64,000 nt of DNA from an uncultured Nitrospirota bacterium (GCA_937139405.1 CAKZPV010000033.1:224911-288910); one strand, 5' to 3'; positions 54,463 through 63,908 are shown, counted from the first letter of the stretch. Notes: a model not told the origin generated them from the letters alone. Numbers and translations are program-made.

Positions 54463-55533
54463 ATGAATGATGAGAACAAGACGGAGATTAACATCTCTCC
54501 TCAGCGAATCTTAATCATCAAGCTCAGTTCGTTAGGCGATATTGTTCATACGCTTCCTGCCGTTGCCGCACTCCGGCAACGCTTTCCATCGGCTCATCTT
54601 TGTTGGCTCGTGAAGACACAATGGACGTCGATTTTAGAAGAGAATCCCGATATCGATGAACTGTTGTCGGTTGAAGTGTCCTGGAAAAACTGGCTTACGA
54701 TCATCAAAGACATTCGTCAGAAGCAGTTTGATCTTGTTATTGATTTTCAAGGACTATTTCGAACAGGATTTCTGGGGATTGTTTCTGGCGCCAACGTGCG
54801 TATAGGGTTTGCTCAAGCCAGGGAAGGGGCCCCTTGGATGTACACGCATCGGGTTTCGTTGCCTCGAGATCAAGAATGTTCGTGGCGACTCTTGGGTATT
54901 CATGCAGTTGATCGGAATTTAGCCATCGCCCGCTACCTTGGAGCAAAGGTGTCTGACCCAGTCTTTCATTTGCCTGGATCGGCTGAAGACCATATATTTA
55001 TTCAGGATTTGTTACATGGTTTTGAAGTTGACAATCATGAAAGTCTTATTGCCTTAGCTCCCTGGAGTCGTTCGGCCTTAAAGTCTTGGCCACTGAATCA
55101 TTTTGTTCAGCTGGCAGAAGAGCTGATGCGAGGACGATCTTGGCGTGTGGTTCTATTAGGAGGACCAGCAGATATTCAGACGGCAACTGAGTTTCGTTAT
55201 TTAGAGTCTCAAGGACTCATTAATTTGGTTGGAAAGCTCTCGCTTCGTCAATTGCCGGAATTGTTGCGGAAGATGAAATTACTCATTGGCAATGATTCAT
55301 CACTTATTCACCTGGCTGCAGGAGTGGGAACGCGAGTGTTGGGGATCTTTGGTCCGACTGAACCCAAAGCGACTGGTCCGTATCCCATCTCACGACATGT
55401 CGTGCAAAGGACAGAGCTCTTTTGTAGTCCGTGCGGTCAACGCACCTGTTCGAATATCAATAAGATGGAATGTCTCAACACCATCTCTGTCAGTTCAGTA
55501 TTTGAAGGGGCACAAACACTGCTGGTGAGATGA
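54463..55533 (+). CDS. waaC: ADP-heptose:LPS heptosyltransferase I-like (GT9)
   Basis: WaaC adds the first heptose to Kdo. The 356-residue protein has ILIIKLSSLGDIVHTLPAVA, the WaaC-type acceptor signature, followed by DFQGLFRTGFLG and the donor site IGNDSSLIHLAAGVG with FGPTEPKATGP. A Cys cluster CSPCGQRTCSNINKMEC follows. The ATG is used after ATCGAA, and 6 extra residues precede the conserved core. It follows gmhB by 39 bases. Confidence 0.92.
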   Translation: MNDENKTEINISPQRILIIKLSSLGDIVHTLPAVAALRQRFPSAHLCWLVKTQWTSILEENPDIDELLSVEVSWKNWLTIIKDIRQKQFDLVIDFQGLFRTGFLGIVSGANVRIGFAQAREGAPWMYTHRVSLPRDQECSWRLLGIHAVDRNLAIARYLGAKVSDPVFHLPGSAEDHIFIQDLLHGFEVDNHESLIALAPWSRSALKSWPLNHFVQLAEELMRGRSWRVVLLGGPADIQTATEFRYLESQGLINLVGKLSLRQLPELLRKMKLLIGNDSSLIHLAAGVGTRVLGIFGPTEPKATGPYPISRHVVQRTELFCSPCGQRTCSNINKMECLNTISVSSVFEGAQTLLVR

Positions 55534-55601
55534 TGCTTTCGTATGAGTAGGGGGAAAATGAGGCATGATCGAGCCGGAGTAGGTTGAGAGAATAGTAGAC
55601 G

Positions 55602-56372
55602 ATGAATGTTCAACGTAGGCGAAGGAAAATTTCTGCGGTGGTTATTGCCTATAATGATGCACCCAATATGCGGCGGTGTTTGGATAGTTTACATTGGGTT
55701 GATGAGATCGTCGTGATTGATTCACATAGCACAGATGGGACAACAGAGATTTGCCTGGAATATACAGACAAAATCTTTCAGTATGCTTTTCAAGGGTTTG
55801 GCGCATTGCGAAATCAGGCTATTGCTCATGCCGCACATGATTGGATTTTTAGCCTAGATACGGATGAATGGGCAACATCGGAAATCCAAGAGGAAATCGA
55901 AGGTCTCTTGGCTCAAGATCCTCCAGCTCATGCGTATTTTGTTCCTCGCCGAAATTATTTTTTGGGGCGATGGATCAAACATTGTGGCTGGTATCCTGAT
56001 TATCGCCAACCGCAATTGTTTCATAAAGCCCATATGCGCTATCGAGATGACTTAGTGCATGAAGGCTTTAATGTAACAGGGAAGACAGGGTTTCTACAGT
56101 CTCATGTTGAGCAAATTCCTTTTCGAACGATTGATCAATACTTTTGGAAAATGGATCGGTATTCTACGTTGCGAGCTGAGGTGATGCATCATCAAGGACG
56201 ACGTTTCCGTGCGCATCAACTATTTTCACATCCGATGTTTACGTTTATGAAAATGTATGTGTTTCGTGGTGGAGTCCTTGATCAAAAACCTGGGCTCATT
56301 CTTTCCATCCTCTATGCCTATTATACATTTGTAAAATATGCCAAGTTGTGGGAATTCCAAAAAGACGCGTGA
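55602..56372 (+). CDS. GT2 glycosyltransferase of the WaaE/KdtX type
   Basis: This 256-residue GT-A enzyme resembles the WaaE/KdtX family, which adds a beta-glucose to the inner-core heptose. Motifs are ISAVVIAYNDAPNMRRCLDS, EIVVIDSHSTDGT and the DxD-type FSLDTDEWAT. The C-terminal part is hydrophobic and typical of membrane association (FMKMYVFRGGVLD). It lies 68 bases after waaC. Its exact acceptor is unknown. A paralogue is encoded at 58395-59165. Confidence 0.87.
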   Translation: MNVQRRRRKISAVVIAYNDAPNMRRCLDSLHWVDEIVVIDSHSTDGTTEICLEYTDKIFQYAFQGFGALRNQAIAHAAHDWIFSLDTDEWATSEIQEEIEGLLAQDPPAHAYFVPRRNYFLGRWIKHCGWYPDYRQPQLFHKAHMRYRDDLVHEGFNVTGKTGFLQSHVEQIPFRTIDQYFWKMDRYSTLRAEVMHHQGRRFRAHQLFSHPMFTFMKMYVFRGGVLDQKPGLILSILYAYYTFVKYAKLWEFQKDA

Positions 56373-56420
56373 GTGATATGCTCTATACGTGGTTACCTGC
56401 TTTGGTTGTATAGGAGAGAA

Positions 56421-57545
56421 ATGAGCAGCTTTCGCATTTTGCATACTGAGTCTTCCCACGGTCTAGGGGGGCAGGAATACCGAGTGCTCTCTGAGGCCAA
56501 AGCAATGGGACTTCGTGGCCATCAAGTTATTATTGCGGCTCCAGGCAACAGTCAAATCGTCCGTTTAGCGCAAGAGCAAGGGATTCTTTGTGAACCGATT
56601 CCAGTTGGAATAAGTGGGTGGGGACGATTGATGCCGGTATTTCTTAAGCTGATTGGGAAGCATCATATTCAAATTATTCATACTCATGGTTCACAGGATA
56701 GTTGGATGGCCGCGTTTGCTGGACGGTTGTCTTCTTACCGACCGGTGATTCTTCGGGCTCGCCACAAAAGTACTCCTGTTTCGCCTACGTTTGGACATGA
56801 TGTGCTCTATCGGCGCTTGCCGCATGCTGTCACGACAACTGGTGAAGCTGTTCGTCTGCAGCTCATCAATGATAATCACTTAGATCCTGATACGGTATTT
56901 TCAATTCCAACGGGGGTGGATGTTGATCGGTTTCAGCCTGGCTCTTTGAATAGGGACGTTAAGCAAGAATTGGGGATTCAGCCTGAGCAACTAGTGGTGG
57001 GAACTATTTCCTTTCTTCGTCCTGAAAAGGGCATTGATGTCTTAATTGATGCCATCTCTCTGTTGAAGCAAGAATTTCCTCAGATCTGTTGTCTCATTGT
57101 GGGAACTGGCCAGGAACGTCAAAAATTACTTGCACAGATTCAGCAACAGCAATTGGAAGCAACTATTGTATTGTCTGGATTCCGAGAAGATATTCCAGAG
57201 TTGTTACATGCAATGGATGTGTTTGTCTTGCCTTCATTAGAAGAAGGGATGCCTCAGTCTTTACTCCAGGCATTAGCAATGGAACGGGCTGTGGTTGCTT
57301 CTTCGGTGGGTGGAGTGCCTGAACTCGTTCGCGACGGCAAAACGGGGTTTTTAGTTTCTCCTCAGGATCCTACTGCGCTGGCTGAAAAAATTAGATTATT
57401 CATTCAAGATCCTGTTCAACGAAAAACTATGGGAAAGGCAGGACGTCAGGTCATTGTCCGTCACCATTCGATGGAGTCGATGCTCACGAAGACCGAAGCA
57501 CTCTATTCCTCTCTATTGGAAAAACGAGAGAAACATGCTGCTTGA
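56421..57545 (+). CDS. GT4 glycosyltransferase
   Basis: This 374-residue GT-B enzyme belongs to the GT4 family of LPS-core transferases. It has HGLGGQEYRVLSEA near the N-terminus, then the donor motif PSLEEGMPQSLLQALAMERA and SSVGGVPELVRDGKTGFLV. The ATG at 56421 has GGAGAG directly upstream. The open frame extends to 56373, but that adds 16 residues with no match and no ribosome-binding site. It probably adds a hexose to the inner or outer core. Confidence 0.9.
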   Translation: MSSFRILHTESSHGLGGQEYRVLSEAKAMGLRGHQVIIAAPGNSQIVRLAQEQGILCEPIPVGISGWGRLMPVFLKLIGKHHIQIIHTHGSQDSWMAAFAGRLSSYRPVILRARHKSTPVSPTFGHDVLYRRLPHAVTTTGEAVRLQLINDNHLDPDTVFSIPTGVDVDRFQPGSLNRDVKQELGIQPEQLVVGTISFLRPEKGIDVLIDAISLLKQEFPQICCLIVGTGQERQKLLAQIQQQQLEATIVLSGFREDIPELLHAMDVFVLPSLEEGMPQSLLQALAMERAVVASSVGGVPELVRDGKTGFLVSPQDPTALAEKIRLFIQDPVQRKTMGKAGRQVIVRHHSMESMLTKTEALYSSLLEKREKHAA

Positions 57546-57604
57546 ATATTCAATGGAGTTGAACTGATGATGTATCCTGATTCACCGGGGTTGAATGATT
57601 TTTA

Positions 57605-58387
57605 ATGATTTGTTTAACAGGAGATGTTCATCAACAATCATATCGCGGGACTGATACGCCATTTTCTTCATGTTCAGAGGTCGAACTCGCCATAAAGTAT
57701 GCGAAGATCGCAGCACAGTACGGTATTCGTATTACGTTATTTCTTACCGGGAAGGCCTGTCTTGAAGAACCTGACAATGTGAAAAGTCTTGCGCAAATGC
57801 CTCATTGCGAAATTGGTGGACACACGTTTGCTGCCTTTCGAGATTTGCGGTCAAGAATCTACGGGAAATTCTTCAAGACTCCATGGGGAAATGACGCGCA
57901 CCAAATGAGAGATATCGTGAAAACCATTGAAAGTATCCACGCTATCACAGGAAAGCGAATTTCTGCCTGGCGGAACCACAGTTATATCCAGACAACTGAA
58001 ACCCCCCGGCTATTAGAATCAGCAGGGATTACATGGGTTTCAGATGAAGTGAATGCTAACAAGCGTTCTTGGGAGCCACTTTCTCAAGCCATGAGATCCT
58101 TACCGATTAATATTCATCCAGACCATGAACATCTCTTGCACGGGAAATATCAACATGGTAAATCGAAGCAATCAAAGCTTGTTGGGCGTGTGTCGATCAA
58201 GGAATGGATTGAACATGTGAAAGGCGAGGTTCAAGCTATTTCGGATGTAGGGGGTATTGCCACGATTTTGGCCCATCCACTTTGTATGGAAGTGGCAGAT
58301 AGTATGATGGGTTTTGAATCTCTGTGTCGTTTTCTTCAGCTTTTTCCCAATTGTTGGGTATCAGAAGTTGACGCAGCGAGGGAGTGA
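57605..58387 (+). CDS. Polysaccharide deacetylase-like protein
   Basis: This 260-residue protein looks like a NodB-type (CE4) deacetylase. LTGDVHQ at residues 4-10 matches motif 1. EIGGHTFAAF at about 69-78 fits motif 2, but the second metal His (H-x3-H) is replaced by Ala77. AWRNHSY and ILAHPL fit motifs 3 and 5. It may remove acyl groups from a core or O-antigen sugar, or may have lost activity. No signal peptide is seen, so action is on a cytoplasmic intermediate. The ATG lacks a Shine-Dalgarno sequence. Confidence 0.75.
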   Translation: MICLTGDVHQQSYRGTDTPFSSCSEVELAIKYAKIAAQYGIRITLFLTGKACLEEPDNVKSLAQMPHCEIGGHTFAAFRDLRSRIYGKFFKTPWGNDAHQMRDIVKTIESIHAITGKRISAWRNHSYIQTTETPRLLESAGITWVSDEVNANKRSWEPLSQAMRSLPINIHPDHEHLLHGKYQHGKSKQSKLVGRVSIKEWIEHVKGEVQAISDVGGIATILAHPLCMEVADSMMGFESLCRFLQLFPNCWVSEVDAARE

Positions 58388-58394
58388 TAACATC

Positions 58395-59165
58395 GTGACT
58401 TGCCCTTCGCTCTCCACCGTGATTATTACAAAAAATGAAGAGCATAATATTGAAGGATGTCTTCAGACAGTACAATGGGCGGATCAGATTATTGTCGTTG
58501 ATGCTGAAAGTAGTGATCGCACCGAAGAACTAGCTCGTCACTATACCTCACAAGTCATCGTGAGACCTTGGGAGGGCTATGGACGACAAAAAAATTTTGG
58601 TATGGAACAAGCTGTAGGAGATTGGATTTTGATTCTGGATGCCGATGAGCGAGTGTCTTCAGAATTAACCAAAGAGATTCAAGCGCGATTAACTTCTCGA
58701 ACCTCTACCGATCCAGTGGCATACTGCATCCCACGTCGAAATATCTATTACGGCGAATGGGTTCGATGGGGGGGGGCGTTTCCAGATCTCCAAGTCCGTC
58801 TTTTTCAAAAAGGAAAAGCCTCGTACAATGATGTTGAAATTCATGAGAACTTAATCGTCAACGGACCAGTCGGGAGGCTAGAAGGATATCTGGAACATTT
58901 TACCGAACGACGAATTGTGGATCATTTTCGAAAATTTTCTCTCTATATTTCCCTTGCAGCTAAAGAGCAAGCTAAATCTTCGATAATGATTCATTGGTGG
59001 CATCTCTTGCTGAACCCCATCGTGACGTTTATTAAGAAATATTGTCTGAAACAGGGATTCAGAGATGGCATTCGCGGAGTTATTTATGCGGGGTTCGCTG
59101 GTATGTACACATTTGGGAAATATGCGAAAATATTTGAATTGCGATGCCCTCCAGATAATAGGTAA
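58395..59165 (+). CDS. GT2 glycosyltransferase of the WaaE/KdtX type, second copy
   Basis: This ~256-residue protein resembles the gene at 55602. It has LSTVIITKNEEHNIEGCLQT, IIVVDAESSDRTEE and LILDADERVSSEL. The GTG start at 58395 has AGGGAG just upstream and lies 7 bases after the deacetylase stop. The frame is open to 58314 inside the deacetylase gene, but that N-terminal part does not match the family. The C-terminus is hydrophobic. It probably adds a further core sugar. Confidence 0.87.
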   Translation: MTCPSLSTVIITKNEEHNIEGCLQTVQWADQIIVVDAESSDRTEELARHYTSQVIVRPWEGYGRQKNFGMEQAVGDWILILDADERVSSELTKEIQARLTSRTSTDPVAYCIPRRNIYYGEWVRWGGAFPDLQVRLFQKGKASYNDVEIHENLIVNGPVGRLEGYLEHFTERRIVDHFRKFSLYISLAAKEQAKSSIMIHWWHLLLNPIVTFIKKYCLKQGFRDGIRGVIYAGFAGMYTFGKYAKIFELRCPPDNR

Positions 59166-59267
59166 TGATGAAGCGTTCTACCAGTAATGCCCATGTGCTC
59201 TATTGGTGCAATTCTCTCATTTGAGTACTCTCTTGAACTCTAGAGCCAACCATTCTCAAGAATTCAT

Positions 59268-60359
59268 GTGAAGATTGTCATTTCCGCTTGGCATTTAAAG
59301 AATAGGAATGTAGGTATCGGGAGATATACCTTTCATCTTATTGAAAATCTTGCTCGAGTTGATCACAAAAATCAGTATGAAATTCTGATCCCAGAACGGA
59401 TGCATGGTTTTCAGTCTTGGCCAAACATTCGATATCGGCTGATTCCCCTTCCTGTTTTTAAGCGACGGTTTTGGGAACAAGTGGCCCCGCTTATTGTGGG
59501 GAATTACGATGTTCTCCATTTTCCCTATGACTCATGCATTGGAGGAAGGAAACGCGGGAAATTTGTTGTGACGTTACATGATGCCAAGCCGATTCTGTTT
59601 CCCCAAACATCAAATTGTCGGAACTGGAAGCAAACCCTCAAGAATATGATTACTCCGAACCCACTCCAGAAAATTGATCATGTCGTGACCGTCTCTGAAT
59701 GCTCTCGGCGAGATTTGATTGAAAAGATGGGAATTTCTGGCGATCGAATTACGGTGATTTACCAGGGAGTGGATTTAGATCGTTTTGTACCCTCGACGCC
59801 ATTGCAAGGTGAACGCTTTGAATATACGCCTTATGTGCTCTGCGTGGCAGGGACTGATCCAACGAAGAACGTCAAAAATCTGATTGTGGCGTTTGCAAAA
59901 TTGTCACAGCATATTCGAAGCCAACATCATTTGGTCTTGGTCGGTGATGTCAAACGGAACAAGGAATTGCAACAATGTGTGCAAGAACAGGGAATTGCGG
60001 AACGTACTTTTTTTTCGGGTGTCGTCTCTGATCCACAATTAGTGACTCTGTATCAACAAGCTTCCGTATTTGTATTTCCTTCCTTATATGAAGGATTTGG
60101 TCTTCCAGTATTAGAAGCCATGGCCTGTGGCTGCCCCGTTATTACCTCCAATACTTCGTCGCTGCCTGAAGTTGTAGGAGATTCTGGGGTTCTTGTGAAT
60201 CCTCGCAATCGAGAGGAACTCACTGAGGCGATGACTAAAGTGTTAACTGATCCCGCTTTGTCTGACATTCTTCGAAAGAAAGGGAGAGAACAGGCCGAAA
60301 AATTTTCCTGGGAAAAAACCGCAAGAGAAACGGTAGATTTATATGAAAGAATTGGATAG
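59268..60359 (+). CDS. GT4 glycosyltransferase (mannosyltransferase-like)
   Basis: This 363-residue GT-B enzyme has WHLKNRNVGIGRYTFHLIENL at the N-terminus, then DPTKNVKNLIVAFAKL and PSLYEGFGLPVLEAMACG, followed by TSNTSSLPEVVGD. These are typical of the WbaZ/mannosyltransferase subgroup of GT4. The GTG start is embedded in ATGTGA; no strong Shine-Dalgarno sequence is present. A related gene follows at 60411, perhaps by duplication. It most likely builds the outer core or an O-polysaccharide. Confidence 0.88.
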   Translation: MKIVISAWHLKNRNVGIGRYTFHLIENLARVDHKNQYEILIPERMHGFQSWPNIRYRLIPLPVFKRRFWEQVAPLIVGNYDVLHFPYDSCIGGRKRGKFVVTLHDAKPILFPQTSNCRNWKQTLKNMITPNPLQKIDHVVTVSECSRRDLIEKMGISGDRITVIYQGVDLDRFVPSTPLQGERFEYTPYVLCVAGTDPTKNVKNLIVAFAKLSQHIRSQHHLVLVGDVKRNKELQQCVQEQGIAERTFFSGVVSDPQLVTLYQQASVFVFPSLYEGFGLPVLEAMACGCPVITSNTSSLPEVVGDSGVLVNPRNREELTEAMTKVLTDPALSDILRKKGREQAEKFSWEKTARETVDLYERIG

Positions 60360-60410
60360 CCTTGATCCTTTTTTGAATCGATGCTAATAGGGTTTGCATC
60401 GCGAAGACGA

Positions 60411-61529
60411 ATGAATGTTCCACCACGAATAGGATTTGATGCTGGGCCAGCGCAATCGCCCTATAGCGGAATTGGGCAATATGTCCGCCAGCTATTCCCC
60501 GCTATGCTTCAAATCAATTCATCAATTGAATGGGTGGGATTTTCTCCAACCAAGCAGACGACCTCACTGAATGGTTTAGAACCAAAAGCCTCACTCACAA
60601 TCAAACCACCTAAAAGACGATGGCTACCGAGTTGGATTGGGGGTTCCCACGAATCTTTAGATCTCTTTCATGGAACCAATTTCAAGGCGCCTAATTATGG
60701 TCAAAAAAAAACCGTTCTGACCATACATGATTTATGGTTGGAGCGGTATCCCGAATATTCGAAAAAGTTGTTGGGTCAAAGACTCTCCTCTTGGAAAACA
60801 CGACGTGCCGCGATACAGGCAGAGAAAATTATTGCCGTGTCTCAATTTTCAAAAAAGGAAATTCATGAGGTGTTTGGCATTCCTCAGGAGAGGATTGCGG
60901 TAATCTATCATGGGTGTTCGCGTGACATGTTCCCAGATGGTGATGAGAACAAATGGAATGAAGTCCGTAGTCGATTGGGTTTATCTGATCGTGCCTTTAT
61001 CTTATTTGTCGGAGGTGCTGAACCTCGAAAAAATTACCATGTGCTGTTTGAGGCAATGGCGCAATCTCCAAGATTGATTCGAGAATTTTCATTGATCGCC
61101 ATTGGAGACGAATCTGTAAGAGGTTCGAGTCTTCGTCAAACAGCTCATGCCTTAGGGCTTTCAGACGTTGTCCAGTGCCCAGGATTACTCTCCACTGCAG
61201 ATCTTCGTCTTGTATATTCACATGCGGCCGTGTTGGTCTTTCCTTCACTTTATGAAGGTTTTGGGATTCCCTTGCTTGAAGCCATGGCCTGTGGGACTCC
61301 TATTATCACAGGGCAAGAAACCGCTTTACCCGAAGTTGCCGGAGACGCCGCTCTCTATATCAACGTTCAAGATGCTGAACACTTGCGCACCATGTTAGAG
61401 AAACTCATTGACGATTCGAATCTACAAGAACAATTGCGCAATAAAGGATTAGAGCGAGTGAAACAATTTACTTGGGAGCGAGCGGCTAGGGAGACTTTGG
61501 CGGTTTATGAAGAAATGTGTTGTTCATAG
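60411..61529 (+). CDS. GT4 glycosyltransferase, paralogue of the preceding gene
   Basis: This ~372-residue protein starts MNVPPRIGFDAGPAQSPYSG, then IGQYVRQL. It contains PRKNYHVLFEAM, then the donor motif PSLYEGFGIPLLEAMACGTP and TALPEVAGDAALY. These are very like those of the gene at 59268, so tandem duplication is likely. The ATG at 60411 is chosen over 60381 because the conserved core begins right after it. It ends on the base before the next gene begins. Confidence 0.88.
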   Translation: MNVPPRIGFDAGPAQSPYSGIGQYVRQLFPAMLQINSSIEWVGFSPTKQTTSLNGLEPKASLTIKPPKRRWLPSWIGGSHESLDLFHGTNFKAPNYGQKKTVLTIHDLWLERYPEYSKKLLGQRLSSWKTRRAAIQAEKIIAVSQFSKKEIHEVFGIPQERIAVIYHGCSRDMFPDGDENKWNEVRSRLGLSDRAFILFVGGAEPRKNYHVLFEAMAQSPRLIREFSLIAIGDESVRGSSLRQTAHALGLSDVVQCPGLLSTADLRLVYSHAAVLVFPSLYEGFGIPLLEAMACGTPIITGQETALPEVAGDAALYINVQDAEHLRTMLEKLIDDSNLQEQLRNKGLERVKQFTWERAARETLAVYEEMCCS

Positions 61530-62576
61530 ATGAAAAATATTTTACTCATTAAGCTCCGGTATCTTGGCGATGTGGTGTTATCCACTCCTATTCTTCCGAT
61601 TCTTCGGAAGCAATTTCCGAAGGCTAAAATTACTTTTTTAGTCAATCCAGGAACCGAGGAGGTCTTGGAAGGCAATCCTTATCTCGATGAAGTCTGGGTA
61701 CTGTCTCGGCAATCTTGGTGGCAACAACTCGAATTTATTCGACAAGTACGAGATGCAAAGTTTGATTTGGTTATTGATTTAACCGACGGAGATCGATCGG
61801 CTTTTCTTTCTTGGGTAACCGGAGCCTCCGTGCGGTTGGGGTATAACCGAGAGCAAAGTTGGCGGGGTAAATTCTATACTCACGTGCTACCGTCAGCCTA
61901 TGGTTCTATGCATATGGTGGACTATCATCAACAAGCTATAGCTGGCCTAGGTTTAAAGGACTCTGTTGGACAGCCTGAAATTTTTGCTCAGTCTGCTGTG
62001 CTTAAAGACGCGGACGGGCTATGGGATTATTTCCTTGAGGATGACCATCCATTTGTCCTGATTCACCCAACAGCACGATATGTGTTTAAAGCATGGCCCT
62101 TGGAGCGTTTTGCGAAAGTAGCGGATTGGTTAAGTGAGCAGGGATTTTGTGTGGCGTTGGTTGGGAATCAACAAGAAATACTTATTGGACAGCAAATTAT
62201 CAATTTAACAAAACATCAACCTATGAACTTGATGGGGAAAACGGACATTCCTCAATTGGCGGCTTTAATGAAGCGAAGTTGTTTATTTATTGGTAATGAT
62301 GCTGGACCCATGCACATGGCAGCGGCGGTGGGCTGCTCGGTATTGGGCTTATTTGGTCCGACAGATCCAGCTGTGTGGGGACCTCGAGGTTTACGTGCGA
62401 AGGTCATATACAAAGGGCTAGATTGTAGTGCTTGTTTTTATCCTGGCTGTTCTCGTGGCGAAGAAAGTTGTATGCGTCAAATTTCGGTAGAAGAAGTCTG
62501 CCAAGCTGTTGAGCCCATGCTTCCAGTGATCTCGAGAGAGAGCCCGTCTCTTGGAAAGTACAAGGTGAAAAGTTAG
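61530..62576 (+). CDS. GT9 heptosyltransferase-like protein (RfaQ-type)
   Basis: This 348-residue GT9 protein has NILLIKLRYLGDVVLSTPIL, which is typical of the RfaQ/WaaQ heptosyltransferase III group. It has DLVIDLTDGDRSAFLS and the donor site IGNDAGPMHMAAAVG with FGPTDPAVWGP. The Cys cluster CSACFYPGCSRGEESC follows. The ATG comes immediately after the stop of the preceding GT4 gene. It likely adds a branching heptose to the core and ends the cluster. Confidence 0.9.
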   Translation: MKNILLIKLRYLGDVVLSTPILPILRKQFPKAKITFLVNPGTEEVLEGNPYLDEVWVLSRQSWWQQLEFIRQVRDAKFDLVIDLTDGDRSAFLSWVTGASVRLGYNREQSWRGKFYTHVLPSAYGSMHMVDYHQQAIAGLGLKDSVGQPEIFAQSAVLKDADGLWDYFLEDDHPFVLIHPTARYVFKAWPLERFAKVADWLSEQGFCVALVGNQQEILIGQQIINLTKHQPMNLMGKTDIPQLAALMKRSCLFIGNDAGPMHMAAAVGCSVLGLFGPTDPAVWGPRGLRAKVIYKGLDCSACFYPGCSRGEESCMRQISVEEVCQAVEPMLPVISRESPSLGKYKVKS

Positions 62577-62640
62577 AAATAGTGCGTGGAAGGAAAGCAG
62601 TCGACGGTTTTTCTCCTTGCTATTTACTCCTTACTTCTCA
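62564..62640. repeat. Heptad repeats in inverted arrangement at the end of the LPS cluster
   Basis: GTGAAAA and GTTAGAA lie on the plus strand at 62565-62578, reusing the GTGAAAAGTTA string also found at the flgI start. Heptads of the same type lie on the minus strand at about 62640-62606 (CTGAGAA, GTAAGGA, GTAAATA, GCAAGGA). The two arms can pair imperfectly (AAATAG with CTATTT). They straddle the end of the GT9 gene and may act as a 3' hairpin element. Confidence 0.6.
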
Positions 62641-62651
62641 GCATATAGTGG

Positions 62652-63713
62652 TCAAGGAAACACAGGGAGTGGAGAATAGACGAGATCATGCCCTACCAAT
62701 TGCTCAAACCACTGTTCTGTTTGTTCATGAGAGAGCGGATGTTGGTTCAGTCGTATTTCCAATCGAAATTGTCCTTCTGAGCCAACAAGGCCTACAATGG
62801 CAGAAGCGTCAATACCTTCTGGCAAGGCCACAGTGGTTTGAAATTCTGCCAAACTCCCATACATCCGACCTCGTGATTTGAGTAATGAAAAAATCTCTGG
62901 AATTTCTTCTAATTGGCAATGAAGCGAGCAGCGGTACATCAACCTGGTATTCGGTGAAGGTAGTTGGAAGTCACGTAAGGCTTGTTGAGAAAACCCGGTC
63001 AGATAGACGCGGACTTGCTCGGCTGGTTGGGAATGTGTTGCCGCGAGTTGGCTGGCTGATACAAGAAATTCAAATGGATCTGGAGAGTTTAATTCAAATT
63101 GACAGGGTCCGAAGGCATCAGGCCAGGAACAAAACAGCGGGGTGTCGTTGCGTGAGGTTTGAAGAGAAACTTTGTGCTGGTCCACTTTGGCTTTAATGGG
63201 TATCTGAAGAATTTCGATGGCTGCTCGAAAACCCTCTTGACGGTCATTCAGCCAAAATTGGTCGCGAGGCGGTTCAACAGATTCTCCAGGGGCAATAATC
63301 TCCGTGGTATGTAATCGTACGCGAATAAAGCCATGCGTATGCCGAAATCCCACCCAGAGCGAAGCTAATGGTTGAAGGGTGGCTAATGGATGGCCAATGC
63401 GCCAAGGATGCGCAACGGAACAATAGGTATTCACGGTTTGGTGTTGCTGAAACACTGTATGGTATCCGCCCGCGAGAAGAAAAAAATCGCCCTTCCATTG
63501 GTCCAACACATGTAGGAGCGTGACGTCTTCAGTCGGCCATGCGTCAAGCTGATTAATCTCATCTTGAGCGGACACTTCCCATTCTTCAATATAGGTAATC
63601 ATCTCTTTCTCAGGCTGCATCGAGGTTAATCCAGCTTGGCGTAGCTTATCTGCGACCAACAAAATCTCAGCAAAAGAAAGAGTCGAAATAGATTCCCAAC
63701 GATGTTCACGCAT
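62652..63713 (-). CDS. Uncharacterised protein
   Basis: I do not recognise this 353-residue protein. It has no signal peptide or obvious membrane segment and is rich in Gln, His, Leu and Trp. Segments that might help a search are LVADKLRQAGLTSMQPE near the N-terminus and WKGDFFLLAGGYHTVFQQH near residue 75, with the tail LIRLNQHPLSHEQTEQ-like (EIRLNQHPLSHEQTEQW). The minus frame is preferred over plus-strand frames across the same bases because it is long, uninterrupted and has balanced amino-acid use. It lies 195 bases downstream of the tRNA gene on the same strand. Confidence 0.7.
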   Translation of the reverse strand: MREHRWESISTLSFAEILLVADKLRQAGLTSMQPEKEMITYIEEWEVSAQDEINQLDAWPTEDVTLLHVLDQWKGDFFLLAGGYHTVFQQHQTVNTYCSVAHPWRIGHPLATLQPLASLWVGFRHTHGFIRVRLHTTEIIAPGESVEPPRDQFWLNDRQEGFRAAIEILQIPIKAKVDQHKVSLQTSRNDTPLFCSWPDAFGPCQFELNSPDPFEFLVSASQLAATHSQPAEQVRVYLTGFSQQALRDFQLPSPNTRLMYRCSLHCQLEEIPEIFSLLKSRGRMYGSLAEFQTTVALPEGIDASAIVGLVGSEGQFRLEIRLNQHPLSHEQTEQWFEQLVGHDLVYSPLPVFP

Positions 63714-63801
63714 AGAGGATCGGATGTCGGGTTGCTGGGGCTATGCTAAAGGGATTCCATTATCAACCAATATGGACCAAAGCTCCTTGGTCCTATTGGG
63801 G

Positions 63802-63824
63802 TTTCGTTCCGACGAGGGACGAAA
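63802..63824. other. Hairpin between the tRNA and the unknown gene
   Basis: TTTCGTTCC and GGGACGAAA pair over nine positions, with one G-U, around the loop GACGA, flanked by GGGG on both sides. It lies downstream of the tRNA on the minus strand. No uridine run is seen on either strand, so a terminator role is uncertain. Confidence 0.35.
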
Positions 63825-63908
63825 GGGGTTGGTGAGGGGAAATCACTGTTGGAATGTACAGCACCAAAGATTGGGAATAGTGGGCTAGTCTTTCGCTATG
63901 GAGAAAAA

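Noticed and set aside
62582..63196. Two plus-strand frames across the unknown minus-strand gene
   Set aside because: They are shorter, broken into two frames and antisense to a long continuous frame; the first also contains the heptad repeats.
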